This document shows, piece by piece, positions 15,664 through 22,150 of a DNA stretch of 28,937 bases. The position numbers and the translations under genes were made by a program. This DNA is from a virus. A model generated the notes under the pieces. That model was not told the DNA's origin. It searched no databases and saw only the letters and a program-made list of their open reading frames with translations. The stretch covers positions 1 to 28,937 of the IMG/VR virus record IMGVR_UViG_3300031841_000233; one strand, written 5' to 3'. Numbering within the stretch: the first letter of the stretch is position 1; each line of letters begins with the position of its first letter.

Positions 15664-15681
15664 TATATTATATACATACAC
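15664..15681 (+). promoter_or_regulatory. Shared leader motif, copy B (before the CobS-like gene)
   Basis: TATATT (15664-15669), three bases, then TACATACAC (15673-15681), with the same internal spacing as copy A at 10904-10921 and followed in both by AAG...GACA.CC(A)AATG-like text. Here it also contains an inverted repeat ATGTATA-TTA-TATACAT (15661-15677). GGGAG at 15685-15689 is the ribosome binding site of the next gene. Confidence 0.5.
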
Positions 15682-15698
15682 AAAGGGAGACAACCCAA

Positions 15699-16751
15699 AT
15701 GACCACGGCCATCATTGATTCACTTCGCGATGCATACGGTGAACAGATCACTGCGGCTGACGTTCGTGCTTATTGTGCCATGAATGGTGTTTCGTATCCC
15801 ACTGTCACCAAGAAACTGGAACAGTTCAAAGTCAAACGTGGGACTTGGAATCTCACGATTCAAGAGGTTCGTCAACAACTGGAAAAATCTGTAGATACAC
15901 TGGAATACGTTCAACAATCTCTGATCCCTCAGAAGGATTCCAACTTCGTTCAGTTTGGTAACTTCAAGGATCTGAAAAACATCATCGGATCTCGTTCGTT
16001 CTTCCCTGTCTTCATCACTGGTCTGTCAGGAAACGGTAAGACCATGGGTGTTGAACAGTCCTGCGCTCAACTAAATAGGGAGTTGATTCGCGTCAATATC
16101 ACCATTGAAACCGACGAGGATGACCTTATTGGTGGCTTCCGTCTTGTTGATGGGAACACTGTTTGGCATAATGGACCCGTTATCGAAGCTCTGGAAAGGG
16201 GAGCTGTGTTGCTTCTAGACGAGATTGATCTTGCATCTAACAAGATTCTCTGTCTGCAATCTGTTCTGGAAGGTAAAGGTGTTTTCCTGAAAAAGATTGG
16301 TAAGTATGTCAAACCTGCACCTGGGTTCACTGTAGTTGCAACTGCAAATACCAAGGGTAAGGGTTCTGACGACGGTCGTTTCATCGGAACCAATGTTCTC
16401 AACGAAGCTTTCCTGGAACGATTCCCGATCACCTTTGAACAGTCTTATCCCACTTCTGCTACTGAAGCTAAGATCCTCAGTAAGATTTGTGATGATGATA
16501 GTTTCGTTTCTCACCTGGTTGATTGGGCCGACATCATCCGTAAGACCTTCTACGATGGTGGTGTTGATGAAGTGATCTCGACTCGTCGTCTTGTTCACAT
16601 TGTTCAGGCTTTCAACATCTTTGGTGATAAACTGAAGTCGATCCAAGTTTGTCTGAATCGTTTCGATGATGAAACCAAACAGGCCTTCATGGATCTCTAC
16701 GACAAAGTTGACGCAGACATTGACATGAACCCTGATGACAGTGTACAATGA
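15699..16751 (+). CDS. cobS: CobS-like AAA+ ATPase (MoxR/CobS type)
   Basis: This 350-aa protein is the AAA+ ATPase annotated as CobS in T4-like cyanophages. Seen: Walker A GLSGNGKT (108-115), Walker B LLLDEID (D174-E175), sensor 1 ATANT (N217), and FLERF with a likely arginine finger (R241). The N-terminal 60 residues look like a small helical DNA- or protein-binding domain. In bacteria, CobS with CobT and CobN inserts cobalt into the corrin ring. A CobT-like partner lies at 10933, but no CobN is in the window, so a MoxR-type remodelling role is an equally good reading. The stop overlaps the next ATG (ATGA). Confidence 0.88.
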   Translation: MTTAIIDSLRDAYGEQITAADVRAYCAMNGVSYPTVTKKLEQFKVKRGTWNLTIQEVRQQLEKSVDTLEYVQQSLIPQKDSNFVQFGNFKDLKNIIGSRSFFPVFITGLSGNGKTMGVEQSCAQLNRELIRVNITIETDEDDLIGGFRLVDGNTVWHNGPVIEALERGAVLLLDEIDLASNKILCLQSVLEGKGVFLKKIGKYVKPAPGFTVVATANTKGKGSDDGRFIGTNVLNEAFLERFPITFEQSYPTSATEAKILSKICDDDSFVSHLVDWADIIRKTFYDGGVDEVISTRRLVHIVQAFNIFGDKLKSIQVCLNRFDDETKQAFMDLYDKVDADIDMNPDDSVQ

Positions 16752-17197
16752 ATTCGTGGTCTCTCCTTTACGATGAACTCTATATGAACGACCTTGATTG
16801 GGTAAGTGCAAACGGGGGTTTTGAATACACCCCCGAAACAAATGATACGGAACTTGTGGAAAACGAAATTAATCTAAATTTAGATCAACTTGCAAACAAT
16901 GGTTTTTGGAAGTATGAAGAAGATCTGACCATGAAAGAAGTTCGTGACTATTTGTCGGGAACTTACAAGGCCCACTATACTTCTCAAGAATCTAAGACTC
17001 AGACTCTTGATTTGATTGAGAGTATTGGTGATGCAGAGGCCTTCTGTCGATCCAATGCAATAAAATATCTCTCTCGGTTTGGTAAGAAAAACGGGAAGTC
17101 GAAACTTGACATTCTGAAGGCCATCCATTATTGTATTCTTCTCTACCACTTCTCTGGACTGCACAATGACCGCAAGGACGCATATGAAACTTTCTAA
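16748..17197 (+). CDS. DUF3310-domain protein (possible nucleotide kinase)
   Basis: This 149-aa protein has a C-terminal block of about 50 residues (about 88-137) reading 'DLIESIGDAEAF..SNAIKYLSRFGKK.GKSKLDILKAIHY'. It matches the DUF3310 pattern E.I......F..GN.IKY..R.G.K......DL.KA..Y. DUF3310 occurs in phage T7 gp1.7, reported as a nucleotide kinase. The first 80 residues are acidic and unassigned. It starts on an ATGA overlap with cobS, and its end overlaps the start of the clamp gene by 14 bases. Enzyme activity is an inference from the T7 relative. Confidence 0.75.
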   Translation: MNSWSLLYDELYMNDLDWVSANGGFEYTPETNDTELVENEINLNLDQLANNGFWKYEEDLTMKEVRDYLSGTYKAHYTSQESKTQTLDLIESIGDAEAFCRSNAIKYLSRFGKKNGKSKLDILKAIHYCILLYHFSGLHNDRKDAYETF

Positions 17198-17846
17198 TAA
17201 CACCACCAACATCCTTAAGAACTTCTCTCAGATCAATCAGTCTATCCTGATCAAACAGGGTAACAAACTGAAGACCATTTCTGTGATGAAGAACATCCTT
17301 GCAGAGGCTGAGATTGAAGAAGACTTTGAAGCTGACTTTGCGATCTATGATCTGAACCAGTTCTTGTCTGGTCTGTCTCTCTACGACTCTCCTGATCTGG
17401 AGTTTGGTGATTCTTACCTGACTATCCGTGATGGTCGTCGTCGTGCAAAATACTTTTTTGCAGATCCCAGTGTGATCGTTTCTCCTCCAGAGAAAGAGAT
17501 CTCTCTTCCTTCTAAAGACGTTTGTTTCACTGTTGCAACTCAACAACTGGACAAACTTTTGAAAGCTGCAGCGATTTATCAAGTTCCTGATCTGTCCGCA
17601 ATTGGTCGTAACGGTAAGGTTGAACTGGTTGTTCGTGATAAGAAGAACGACACCTCTCACGAATTCAGTGAAGAAGTTGGTGAGACCAGTGATGAGTTCT
17701 GTTTTAACTTCAAGGTTGAAAACATCAAGATCATTCCTGGAACTTATGATGTTGTGATCTCTTCTAAACTTCTTTCTGAGTTCACGAACAAGAACACCGA
17801 TCTCAAGTATTATATTGCACTTGAACCTGATTCTACATATGCATGA
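17184..17846 (+). CDS. gp45: Sliding clamp gp45
   Basis: gp45 is the trimeric DNA polymerase processivity clamp, also the coactivator of late transcription with gp55 and gp33. The start at 17184 is chosen because MKLSNNTT...LKNFSQIN aligns with the T4 gp45 N-terminus (MKLSKDTT..LKNFA.IN); an ATG at 17166 in frame would add six residues with no counterpart. Further matches: DFAIYDLNQFLSGLSL, ADPSVIV.P and the C-terminal IALEPDST. The product is 220 aa (T4: 228). AAGGA lies ahead of the ATG. It overlaps the preceding stop and the next ATG. Confidence 0.95.
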   Translation: MKLSNNTTNILKNFSQINQSILIKQGNKLKTISVMKNILAEAEIEEDFEADFAIYDLNQFLSGLSLYDSPDLEFGDSYLTIRDGRRRAKYFFADPSVIVSPPEKEISLPSKDVCFTVATQQLDKLLKAAAIYQVPDLSAIGRNGKVELVVRDKKNDTSHEFSEEVGETSDEFCFNFKVENIKIIPGTYDVVISSKLLSEFTNKNTDLKYYIALEPDSTYA

Positions 17847-18055
17847 CTACCCTCACTAGGATGAGGATTATGGGCAGTATCCTTGTGATCACTGCCTATT
17901 TTATTATCCTCCATGTTAATATTTTGACAGGTGTGGTGATTAATTTTATTGCCGACCTGATTTCAATTCCATTCTTTGTGAAGACAAAGGCTTGGGATGT
18001 TGTTATAATGTTGGGGTTCCTCCTCACAATTAGTCTCTCTAAACTTTTATCATGA
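17843..18055 (+). CDS. Small two-helix membrane protein
   Basis: This 70-aa protein is almost entirely hydrophobic, with two or three membrane spans (about 9-29, 31-46 and 52-70) separated by a short FFVKTKAWD loop. It sits between the sliding clamp and the clamp loader with ATGA overlaps on both sides, so it must be made with them. I do not recognise a family. Coupling to replication genes suggests a membrane role during genome replication, but nothing in the sequence says which. Confidence 0.7.
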   Translation: MTTLTRMRIMGSILVITAYFIILHVNILTGVVINFIADLISIPFFVKTKAWDVVIMLGFLLTISLSKLLS

Positions 18056-18999
18056 ATCGTAACGACTTTCTTTGGGTTGAAAAGTATCGTCCGAAGGTTG
18101 TTGAAGATTGTATCCTGCCTGAGTCTACTCTCAAGACTTTTCAGGATTTTCTAAACTCTGGTGAAATTCCCAACCTCCTTCTCTCTGGTCCCGCAGGTTG
18201 TGGTAAGACAACAATTGCTCGTGCATTGTGTGAAGAACTGGGGGCCGATTACATCATCATTAATGGATCCGATGAAGGACGATTTCTGGACACTGTACGG
18301 AACACAGCGAAGAACTTTGCTTCGACCGTCTCTCTTTCTGCTGACGCGAAACACAAAGTCATCATTATTGACGAAGCTGATAACACAACCCACGACGTAC
18401 AACTCCTCCTACGGGCGAATATTGAGGCATTTTATAACAACTGCCGATTCATCTTCACCTGTAACTACAAAAACAAAATTATTGAACCCCTCCACAGTCG
18501 ATGTGCCTGTGTGGAGTTCTCAATCACAGGAAAACAAAAGCCTCAACTCGCAGCAAAGTTCTTCAAACGCATCCAAGAAATCCTGGGTGCAGAAGGTGTT
18601 GAATATGATAACAAGGTCCTGGTAGAACTGATCAACAAACACTTCCCCGATTACCGTCGTGTACTGAATGAGTGCCAACGATATTCTGTTGGTGGTAAGA
18701 TTGACAGTGCAATCCTTGCAGAGTTCTCTGATGTAAAAGTAAATGATCTCCTTAAGTTCCTTAAAGAAAAAGATTTTGCAGAAGTACGACGTTGGGTCGT
18801 TAATAATTTGGACAATGATCCTAGTGTACTTCTTCGGCGTGTTTATGATGCTCTTAACGGCACCCTTGAAGGCCCTTCTGTTGCTGCTGCCGTGCTTATT
18901 ATTGCTAAGTATCAGTACCAGATCGCTTTCGTCGCAGATCAGGAAATCAATCTCCTCGCGGCGTTGACTGAAATTATGGTGGAGTGTAACTTCAAATGA
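18052..18999 (+). CDS. gp44: Clamp loader large subunit gp44
   Basis: gp44 is the AAA+ ATPase that, with gp62, loads the gp45 clamp on primed DNA. Motifs: LWVEKYRP near the N-terminus (7-14), Walker A GPAGCGKT (46-53), DEAD (107-110), sensor 1 TCNY and SRC (arginine finger motif), then a helical collar. The length of 315 aa matches T4's 319. ATG at 18052 overlaps the preceding stop (ATGA), and the next gene begins at its own stop. Confidence 0.96.
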   Translation: MNRNDFLWVEKYRPKVVEDCILPESTLKTFQDFLNSGEIPNLLLSGPAGCGKTTIARALCEELGADYIIINGSDEGRFLDTVRNTAKNFASTVSLSADAKHKVIIIDEADNTTHDVQLLLRANIEAFYNNCRFIFTCNYKNKIIEPLHSRCACVEFSITGKQKPQLAAKFFKRIQEILGAEGVEYDNKVLVELINKHFPDYRRVLNECQRYSVGGKIDSAILAEFSDVKVNDLLKFLKEKDFAEVRRWVVNNLDNDPSVLLRRVYDALNGTLEGPSVAAAVLIIAKYQYQIAFVADQEINLLAALTEIMVECNFK

Positions 19000-20147
19000 T
19001 GTTAAGTGAAAGTGATGCAGTATATGCTGCAGACAAATTCATCAATTACTTTTCCAACATGGATCGTATTGATGAGTATCTTCGTAATGTAAAGATTGAG
19101 AGGGTTCTCAATCGTAGCCCTCTTTCTCAGTTCTATGAGGAAGAGGATACTCATGGGATGTTTACTGCATTCGATATGCATCCTGAAGAGATGGACATTG
19201 TTTGTTATGAAGCCAAAGATCTGAAGAAAGTTTCTGGTCGGGTCTCTGGTATCCGATCTGTCAAGGAGTTCAATGAAAAACTTCAGATCACTACGTCTCA
19301 CGCAATTGAAGATTCCGTTCCTGGGAAATCTCTCAAGTGGATGGTCGTGGAAAAGAACACCAATACGATTCTTGGTTTCTGTCGGTTTGGTTCCCCTACA
19401 ATTAACTCTAGACCTCGCAATCTATGGCTTGGTACGACTCCTGATCTCAACATCTTCAACAGACATGCGATCATGGGGTTTATTATCGTACCTACGCAGC
19501 CTTTTGGCTATAATTACTTGGGTGGTAAGTTGCTTGCGATGTTGTGTTGTACGCATGAGGTCAGGGAGATTCTGAACGCAAAGTACGATGCAAATATTTG
19601 TCACTTTGAAACCACTTCACTCTATGGTTCTACAAAGAGTGCATCTCAATATGATGGTCTCAAACCGATCATGCGATATAAGGGTCTGACTGATAGTAAC
19701 TTCACTCCTCTTCTTCATGATCATATCTTCAAGGATCTGAATCAGTGGTTCATTGAACGTAATGGTGGTGAATCTTTGGTCAAAGCTGATGCGTCTAGTC
19801 GCAAACTGAAGACACAACAGAAGATGATTGCAACGATCAAAAAGTGTCTTCCTGCAGATAAGGTTCAAGAGTTTGTTGATGCAATCGCTGGTGCTACTGC
19901 ATTGACTGAGAAGAAACGCACATACTTCTCCGATTATGGTTTTGCAAACACCCGTGAGGTTCTTCTTGGTGAAGATACTGAATTGGTTGAGAATCCTCAG
20001 AACTATGAAAAGTTCTACATGGAAAATGTAGTTGCAAAATGGAAGAAGATGGCCACAAAACGTTACAACAAACTCAAGTCTGAAGGTAACCTCCGCACAG
20101 AACTTGAGGTTTGGACCAAAGATATGGAGATTGATATTATTCGATAA
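18996..20147 (+). CDS. DUF4338 (DruA-like) domain protein
   Basis: This 383-aa protein carries a domain (about 125-245) with LGFCRFGSPT, then GFIIVPTQPFGYNYLGGKLLAM, a CCTHEVR helix, KYD..ICHFETTSLYGS and YDGLK..MRYKGLT. Family DUF4338, which includes DruA of the Druantia anti-phage system, has the same order: 'NtRFLI..w....LAS..L......W...YG....LLETFV...G..Y'. The match is from memory and imperfect, but GKLL/ETTSLYG is a clear family-style signature in phages. It sits between gp44 and gp62, where T4 has none. The C-terminal third is basic and helical. It starts on an ATGA overlap with gp44 and shares one base with the next gene. Function unknown. Confidence 0.65.
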   Translation: MMLSESDAVYAADKFINYFSNMDRIDEYLRNVKIERVLNRSPLSQFYEEEDTHGMFTAFDMHPEEMDIVCYEAKDLKKVSGRVSGIRSVKEFNEKLQITTSHAIEDSVPGKSLKWMVVEKNTNTILGFCRFGSPTINSRPRNLWLGTTPDLNIFNRHAIMGFIIVPTQPFGYNYLGGKLLAMLCCTHEVREILNAKYDANICHFETTSLYGSTKSASQYDGLKPIMRYKGLTDSNFTPLLHDHIFKDLNQWFIERNGGESLVKADASSRKLKTQQKMIATIKKCLPADKVQEFVDAIAGATALTEKKRTYFSDYGFANTREVLLGEDTELVENPQNYEKFYMENVVAKWKKMATKRYNKLKSEGNLRTELEVWTKDMEIDIIR

Positions 20148-20440
20148 TGTGGAGATTGTGGTGTAAAGCTCTTGGAGAAAAAGATGGACGAGATGACAGA
20201 GAGGCTAATATTATCGCTGGCATACGCACCATTATTTTTATTTCTTACCTGGTTACTAACTGTTTTATTATATCTGGAGTGATTCGACATTGGAACTCAA
20301 AGACTGGCTCAACTCAATCAATCTCACAAAAAACAATCTCATCGAAGAAGACCCCGACAGTAAAAAAGAATATCCTCCCTTCATCATCAACAAATGCCTC
20401 GCAGGACACATTGATACTGTCTTGTACGCCAATGAGATGA
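20147..20440 (+). CDS. Single-span membrane protein overlapping gp62
   Basis: This 97-aa frame starts MWRLWCKALGEK and has one membrane span at about 24-46 (IAGIRTIIFISYLVTNCFII), then GVIRHW. The N-terminal pattern is familiar from small cyanophage proteins that, as I recall, end soon after IRHW. Here the frame stays open for another 48 residues of Ser/Thr-rich text and overlaps gp62 by 151 bases. The extension may result from loss of the usual stop. Coupling to the previous gene is by the shared base TAATG. Confidence 0.65.
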   Translation: MWRLWCKALGEKDGRDDREANIIAGIRTIIFISYLVTNCFIISGVIRHWNSKTGSTQSISQKTISSKKTPTVKKNILPSSSTNASQDTLILSCTPMR

Positions 20441-20670
20441 ACATGTCTCATTATCTTGATAAAGACATGCAGTACGAATTCTTTCTAAATAGTGTCAGGA
20501 AACGGAAAAGATTCTCTCCGTGGCTCCGAAAGGATAAAGTCAAGGACCTTGATGTAGTCAAATCTTACTATGGTTATAGTAATGAAAAAGCGCAACAAGC
20601 CCTCCGTATTTTATCACCTGAACAAATTGAATTTATTAAGTCTAAACTTGAGACTGGAGGAAAGAAATGA
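20290..20670 (+). CDS. gp62: Clamp loader small subunit gp62
   Basis: gp62 is the non-ATPase subunit of the clamp loader with gp44. This 126-aa protein is shorter than T4 gp62 (187 aa), as in other cyanophages. Features fitting the family: INKCLAGHIDTVLYANEMN near residues 33-51, a basic RKRKRFSPWLRKDK stretch (70-83) and a C-terminal helix LSPEQIEFIKSKLE. The start is TTG at 20290 with GGAG at 20276-20279; no ATG is available nearby. Its position between gp44 and regA is that of T4 gene 62. Confidence 0.82.
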   Translation: MELKDWLNSINLTKNNLIEEDPDSKKEYPPFIINKCLAGHIDTVLYANEMNMSHYLDKDMQYEFFLNSVRKRKRFSPWLRKDKVKDLDVVKSYYGYSNEKAQQALRILSPEQIEFIKSKLETGGKK

Positions 20671-21101
20671 GTGTTGCGGAACCTGAAGTCCGTTGGACAC
20701 CTGATCAAATGGTAGAGGTAACTCTACGCGAACCTGACGACTTTCTCAAGGTGCGTGAAACCTTGACCCGTATCGGAGTTGCATCTCGTAAAGAGAAAAA
20801 ACTCTATCAGTCATGCCATATCTTGCATAAACAGGGTAAGTACTTTATCGTTCATTTTAAAGAGTTATTTGCTCTTGACGGTAAGAAGGCTAATCTGACG
20901 GTGAATGATGTTCAACGTCGCAATCGAATCACTAATCTTCTTTGTGATTGGGGTTTGATTGATGTCGTAGATGAAACCCGTGTTGCAGAGGTTGCACCTC
21001 TGAACCAAATTAAAGTTCTCTCTTATAAAGAGAAGAATGAGTGGGCTTTGGAAACCAAATATAATATTGGTAAGAAAAAGAAAACAGAAGAGAGTGAATA
21101 A
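20667..21101 (+). CDS. regA: Translational repressor RegA
   Basis: RegA binds the start region of early phage mRNAs, including clamp and clamp loader genes, and blocks their translation. The 144-aa product aligns throughout with T4 RegA (122 aa), for example 'EVTL..PDDFLKVRETLTRIG' and 'LYQSCHILHKQGKYFIVHFKE'. The T4 start corresponds to Met15 here (20709). The GGAGG just before 20667 and its ATGA overlap favour the longer form with a 14-residue N-terminal extension. A Lys-rich tail follows the family core. Confidence 0.97.
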   Translation: MSVAEPEVRWTPDQMVEVTLREPDDFLKVRETLTRIGVASRKEKKLYQSCHILHKQGKYFIVHFKELFALDGKKANLTVNDVQRRNRITNLLCDWGLIDVVDETRVAEVAPLNQIKVLSYKEKNEWALETKYNIGKKKKTEESE

Positions 21102-21104
21102 ATA
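21097..21104 (+). promoter_or_regulatory. Late promoter match AATAAATA before hsp20
   Basis: AATAAATA at the regA stop codon fits the ATAAATA late promoter core. A transcript would first cross the terminator at 21153-21185, so it may make a short RNA or read through to hsp20. TTAAATAG at 21196-21203 is a second, poorer match beyond the terminator. Confidence 0.45.
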
Positions 21105-21152
21105 GTTTCGTGCTTTTCGTGCGGCACACTCTACAATCGGAACAACCCTATA

Positions 21153-21185
21153 AAGAGGTACGGTTTTCACCGTATCTCTTTTTTT
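21153..21185 (+). terminator. Intrinsic terminator after regA
   Basis: AAGAGGTACGGT, loop TTTC and ACCGTATCTCTT form a 12-bp stem with one G-T pair, followed by a run of T residues and CGTTTC. It ends the replication operon and isolates hsp20. Confidence 0.88.
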
Positions 21186-21205
21186 CGTTTCTTGGTTAAA
21201 TAGTA

Positions 21206-21263
21206 GTGGATCATATTTTTCATTCTATTAACCACAAAGATCTTTGTGGTTAATATGATCCAC
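21206..21263 (+). repeat. Large two-part palindrome between regA and hsp20
   Basis: A perfect 28-bp palindrome occupies 21227-21254 (left half ATTAACCACAAAGA, centre between 21240 and 21241). An outer inverted repeat GTGGATCATATT (21206-21217) pairs with AATATGATCCAC (21252-21263), sharing three bases with the inner arm. Together they can form a long cruciform or hairpin with a one-sided bulge of nine bases (21218-21226). No T-run follows, so it is not a plain terminator. It could be an operator, an origin-like element, an mRNA stability hairpin or a recombination scar. Confidence 0.9.
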
Positions 21264-21320
21264 AAACGGATGCCTTCGGGGTCCACACAACACAAACTCG
21301 CTTAATAGGAGCTAAGAATC

Positions 21321-21755
21321 ATGACCGGCCTTCAACGGTGGCGCGCTGCAGATCTGCCTGCACTCGTCGATAGGATTAATAAACACAGTATTGGGATGGA
21401 AGATTATTTTGATCGTCTTGCTGAACTTAATGGCGCATCAAATAATTATCCTCCGTACAATCTAGTTCAGGTGAGTAATGTCGAATATCGACTAGAACTA
21501 GCACTAGCAGGATTTAAAAAGACAGATGTTAAAGTCTACACAGAACACGGAAGACTCTTTGTCGAAGGTAAAAAAGAAGGAGAAGAACACTCCCCAGAAT
21601 ACCTCCATCGAGGAGTGGCTCAACGATCTTTCTCCAGAGCTTGGAGTCTCTCAGATGAAACGGAAATTAGATCAGTTGAATTTGAGGATGGGATGTTAGT
21701 AATCAGTCTTGGTAAAATTGTTCCCGAACATCATCAACGCAAAGACTACCTCTAA
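21321..21755 (+). CDS. hsp20: Small heat shock protein Hsp20
   Basis: This 144-aa protein is an alpha-crystallin-type small heat shock protein, an ATP-independent chaperone that holds unfolded proteins; hsp20 is a core gene of T4-like cyanophages. The alpha-crystallin domain (about 47-135) shows YRLELALAGFKKTDVKVYTEHGRLFVEGKK, an FSRAWSL block and the closing FEDGMLVISL. The N-terminal 45 residues are variable as usual. GGAG at 21308-21311 precedes the ATG. It is a single-gene unit between two terminators, with a late promoter match and the long palindrome upstream. Confidence 0.95.
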   Translation: MTGLQRWRAADLPALVDRINKHSIGMEDYFDRLAELNGASNNYPPYNLVQVSNVEYRLELALAGFKKTDVKVYTEHGRLFVEGKKEGEEHSPEYLHRGVAQRSFSRAWSLSDETEIRSVEFEDGMLVISLGKIVPEHHQRKDYL

Positions 21756-21781
21756 ATAGATGTACCTGCGTGCCATGCAGT

Positions 21782-21809
21782 GGGGTTGCCTTTAGGGGTA
21801 ACCCCTTTT
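21782..21809 (+). terminator. Intrinsic terminator after hsp20
   Basis: GGGGTTGCC pairs with GGTAACCCC around a TTTAGG loop, a 9-bp stem with one G-T pair, followed by TTTT. The T-run runs into TATAAT (21809-21814), so the terminator overlaps a promoter candidate. Confidence 0.85.
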
Positions 21810-21814
21810 ATAAT
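21786..21814 (+). promoter_or_regulatory. Sigma70-like promoter candidate inside the hsp20 terminator
   Basis: TTGCCT (21786-21791) and a perfect TATAAT (21809-21814) are 17 bases apart. The -35 box forms one arm of the hsp20 terminator. A start near 21821 would leave only about six bases before the Sm-like ATG at 21827, so the mRNA would be nearly leaderless. Confidence 0.4.
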
Positions 21815-21826
21815 TTTTGAAAAACC

Positions 21827-22150
21827 ATGTCTGTATTACTTTTAATGCTCAAGTCCGGCGAAGAACTCATTGCCGAAACGAAAGAACTTCTCCTTGAAGA
21901 AAAAGTCATTGGATTTCAATTAACAAATCCACAAGTCCTTTCTTTATCCAGAGCTACTACACTGAATGAAGAAACCGAAGAAGAAAACAAAATCAGTGTA
22001 AACTTCTCCAAGTGGCAGATTTATTCTGATGATACTGAATTCCGAATCCCTATTGATTGGGTGGTGACTGTCTGCAACCCAATTGAATCATTGAAAACAT
22101 CTTACGAGGCTAAATTTGATGAACGTACAGTGTCTGCTATTTCAGAATGA
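21827..22150 (+). CDS. Sm-like (LSm-fold) phage protein, copy 2
   Basis: This 107-aa protein opens with LLLMLKSGEELIAETKEL, then VIGFQLTNPQVLSL, then a turn rich in Glu and Asn and SVNFSKWQIYSDDTEFRIPIDWVVTV. That strand order parallels the Sm-like protein at 5949 and the next gene. It is the member closest to the published cyanophage Sm-like type: 'L.SGE...A', 'P......', 'W..y.......i....V'. It begins right after the hsp20 terminator and overlaps the next frame by 32 bases. RNA or ssDNA binding is inferred from the fold. Confidence 0.75.
   Translation: MSVLLLMLKSGEELIAETKELLLEEKVIGFQLTNPQVLSLSRATTLNEETEEENKISVNFSKWQIYSDDTEFRIPIDWVVTVCNPIESLKTSYEAKFDERTVSAISE

Noticed and set aside
18004-18009. 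TATAAT before gp44 as a promoter
   Set aside because: It lies in coding sequence, with only a poor -35 match (AAGACA) at the right spacing; gp44 is already coupled to upstream genes.
21264-21285. TTCG-loop hairpin GGATGCC/GGGTCC before hsp20 as a terminator
   Set aside because: The stem contains an internal mismatch and no T-run follows.
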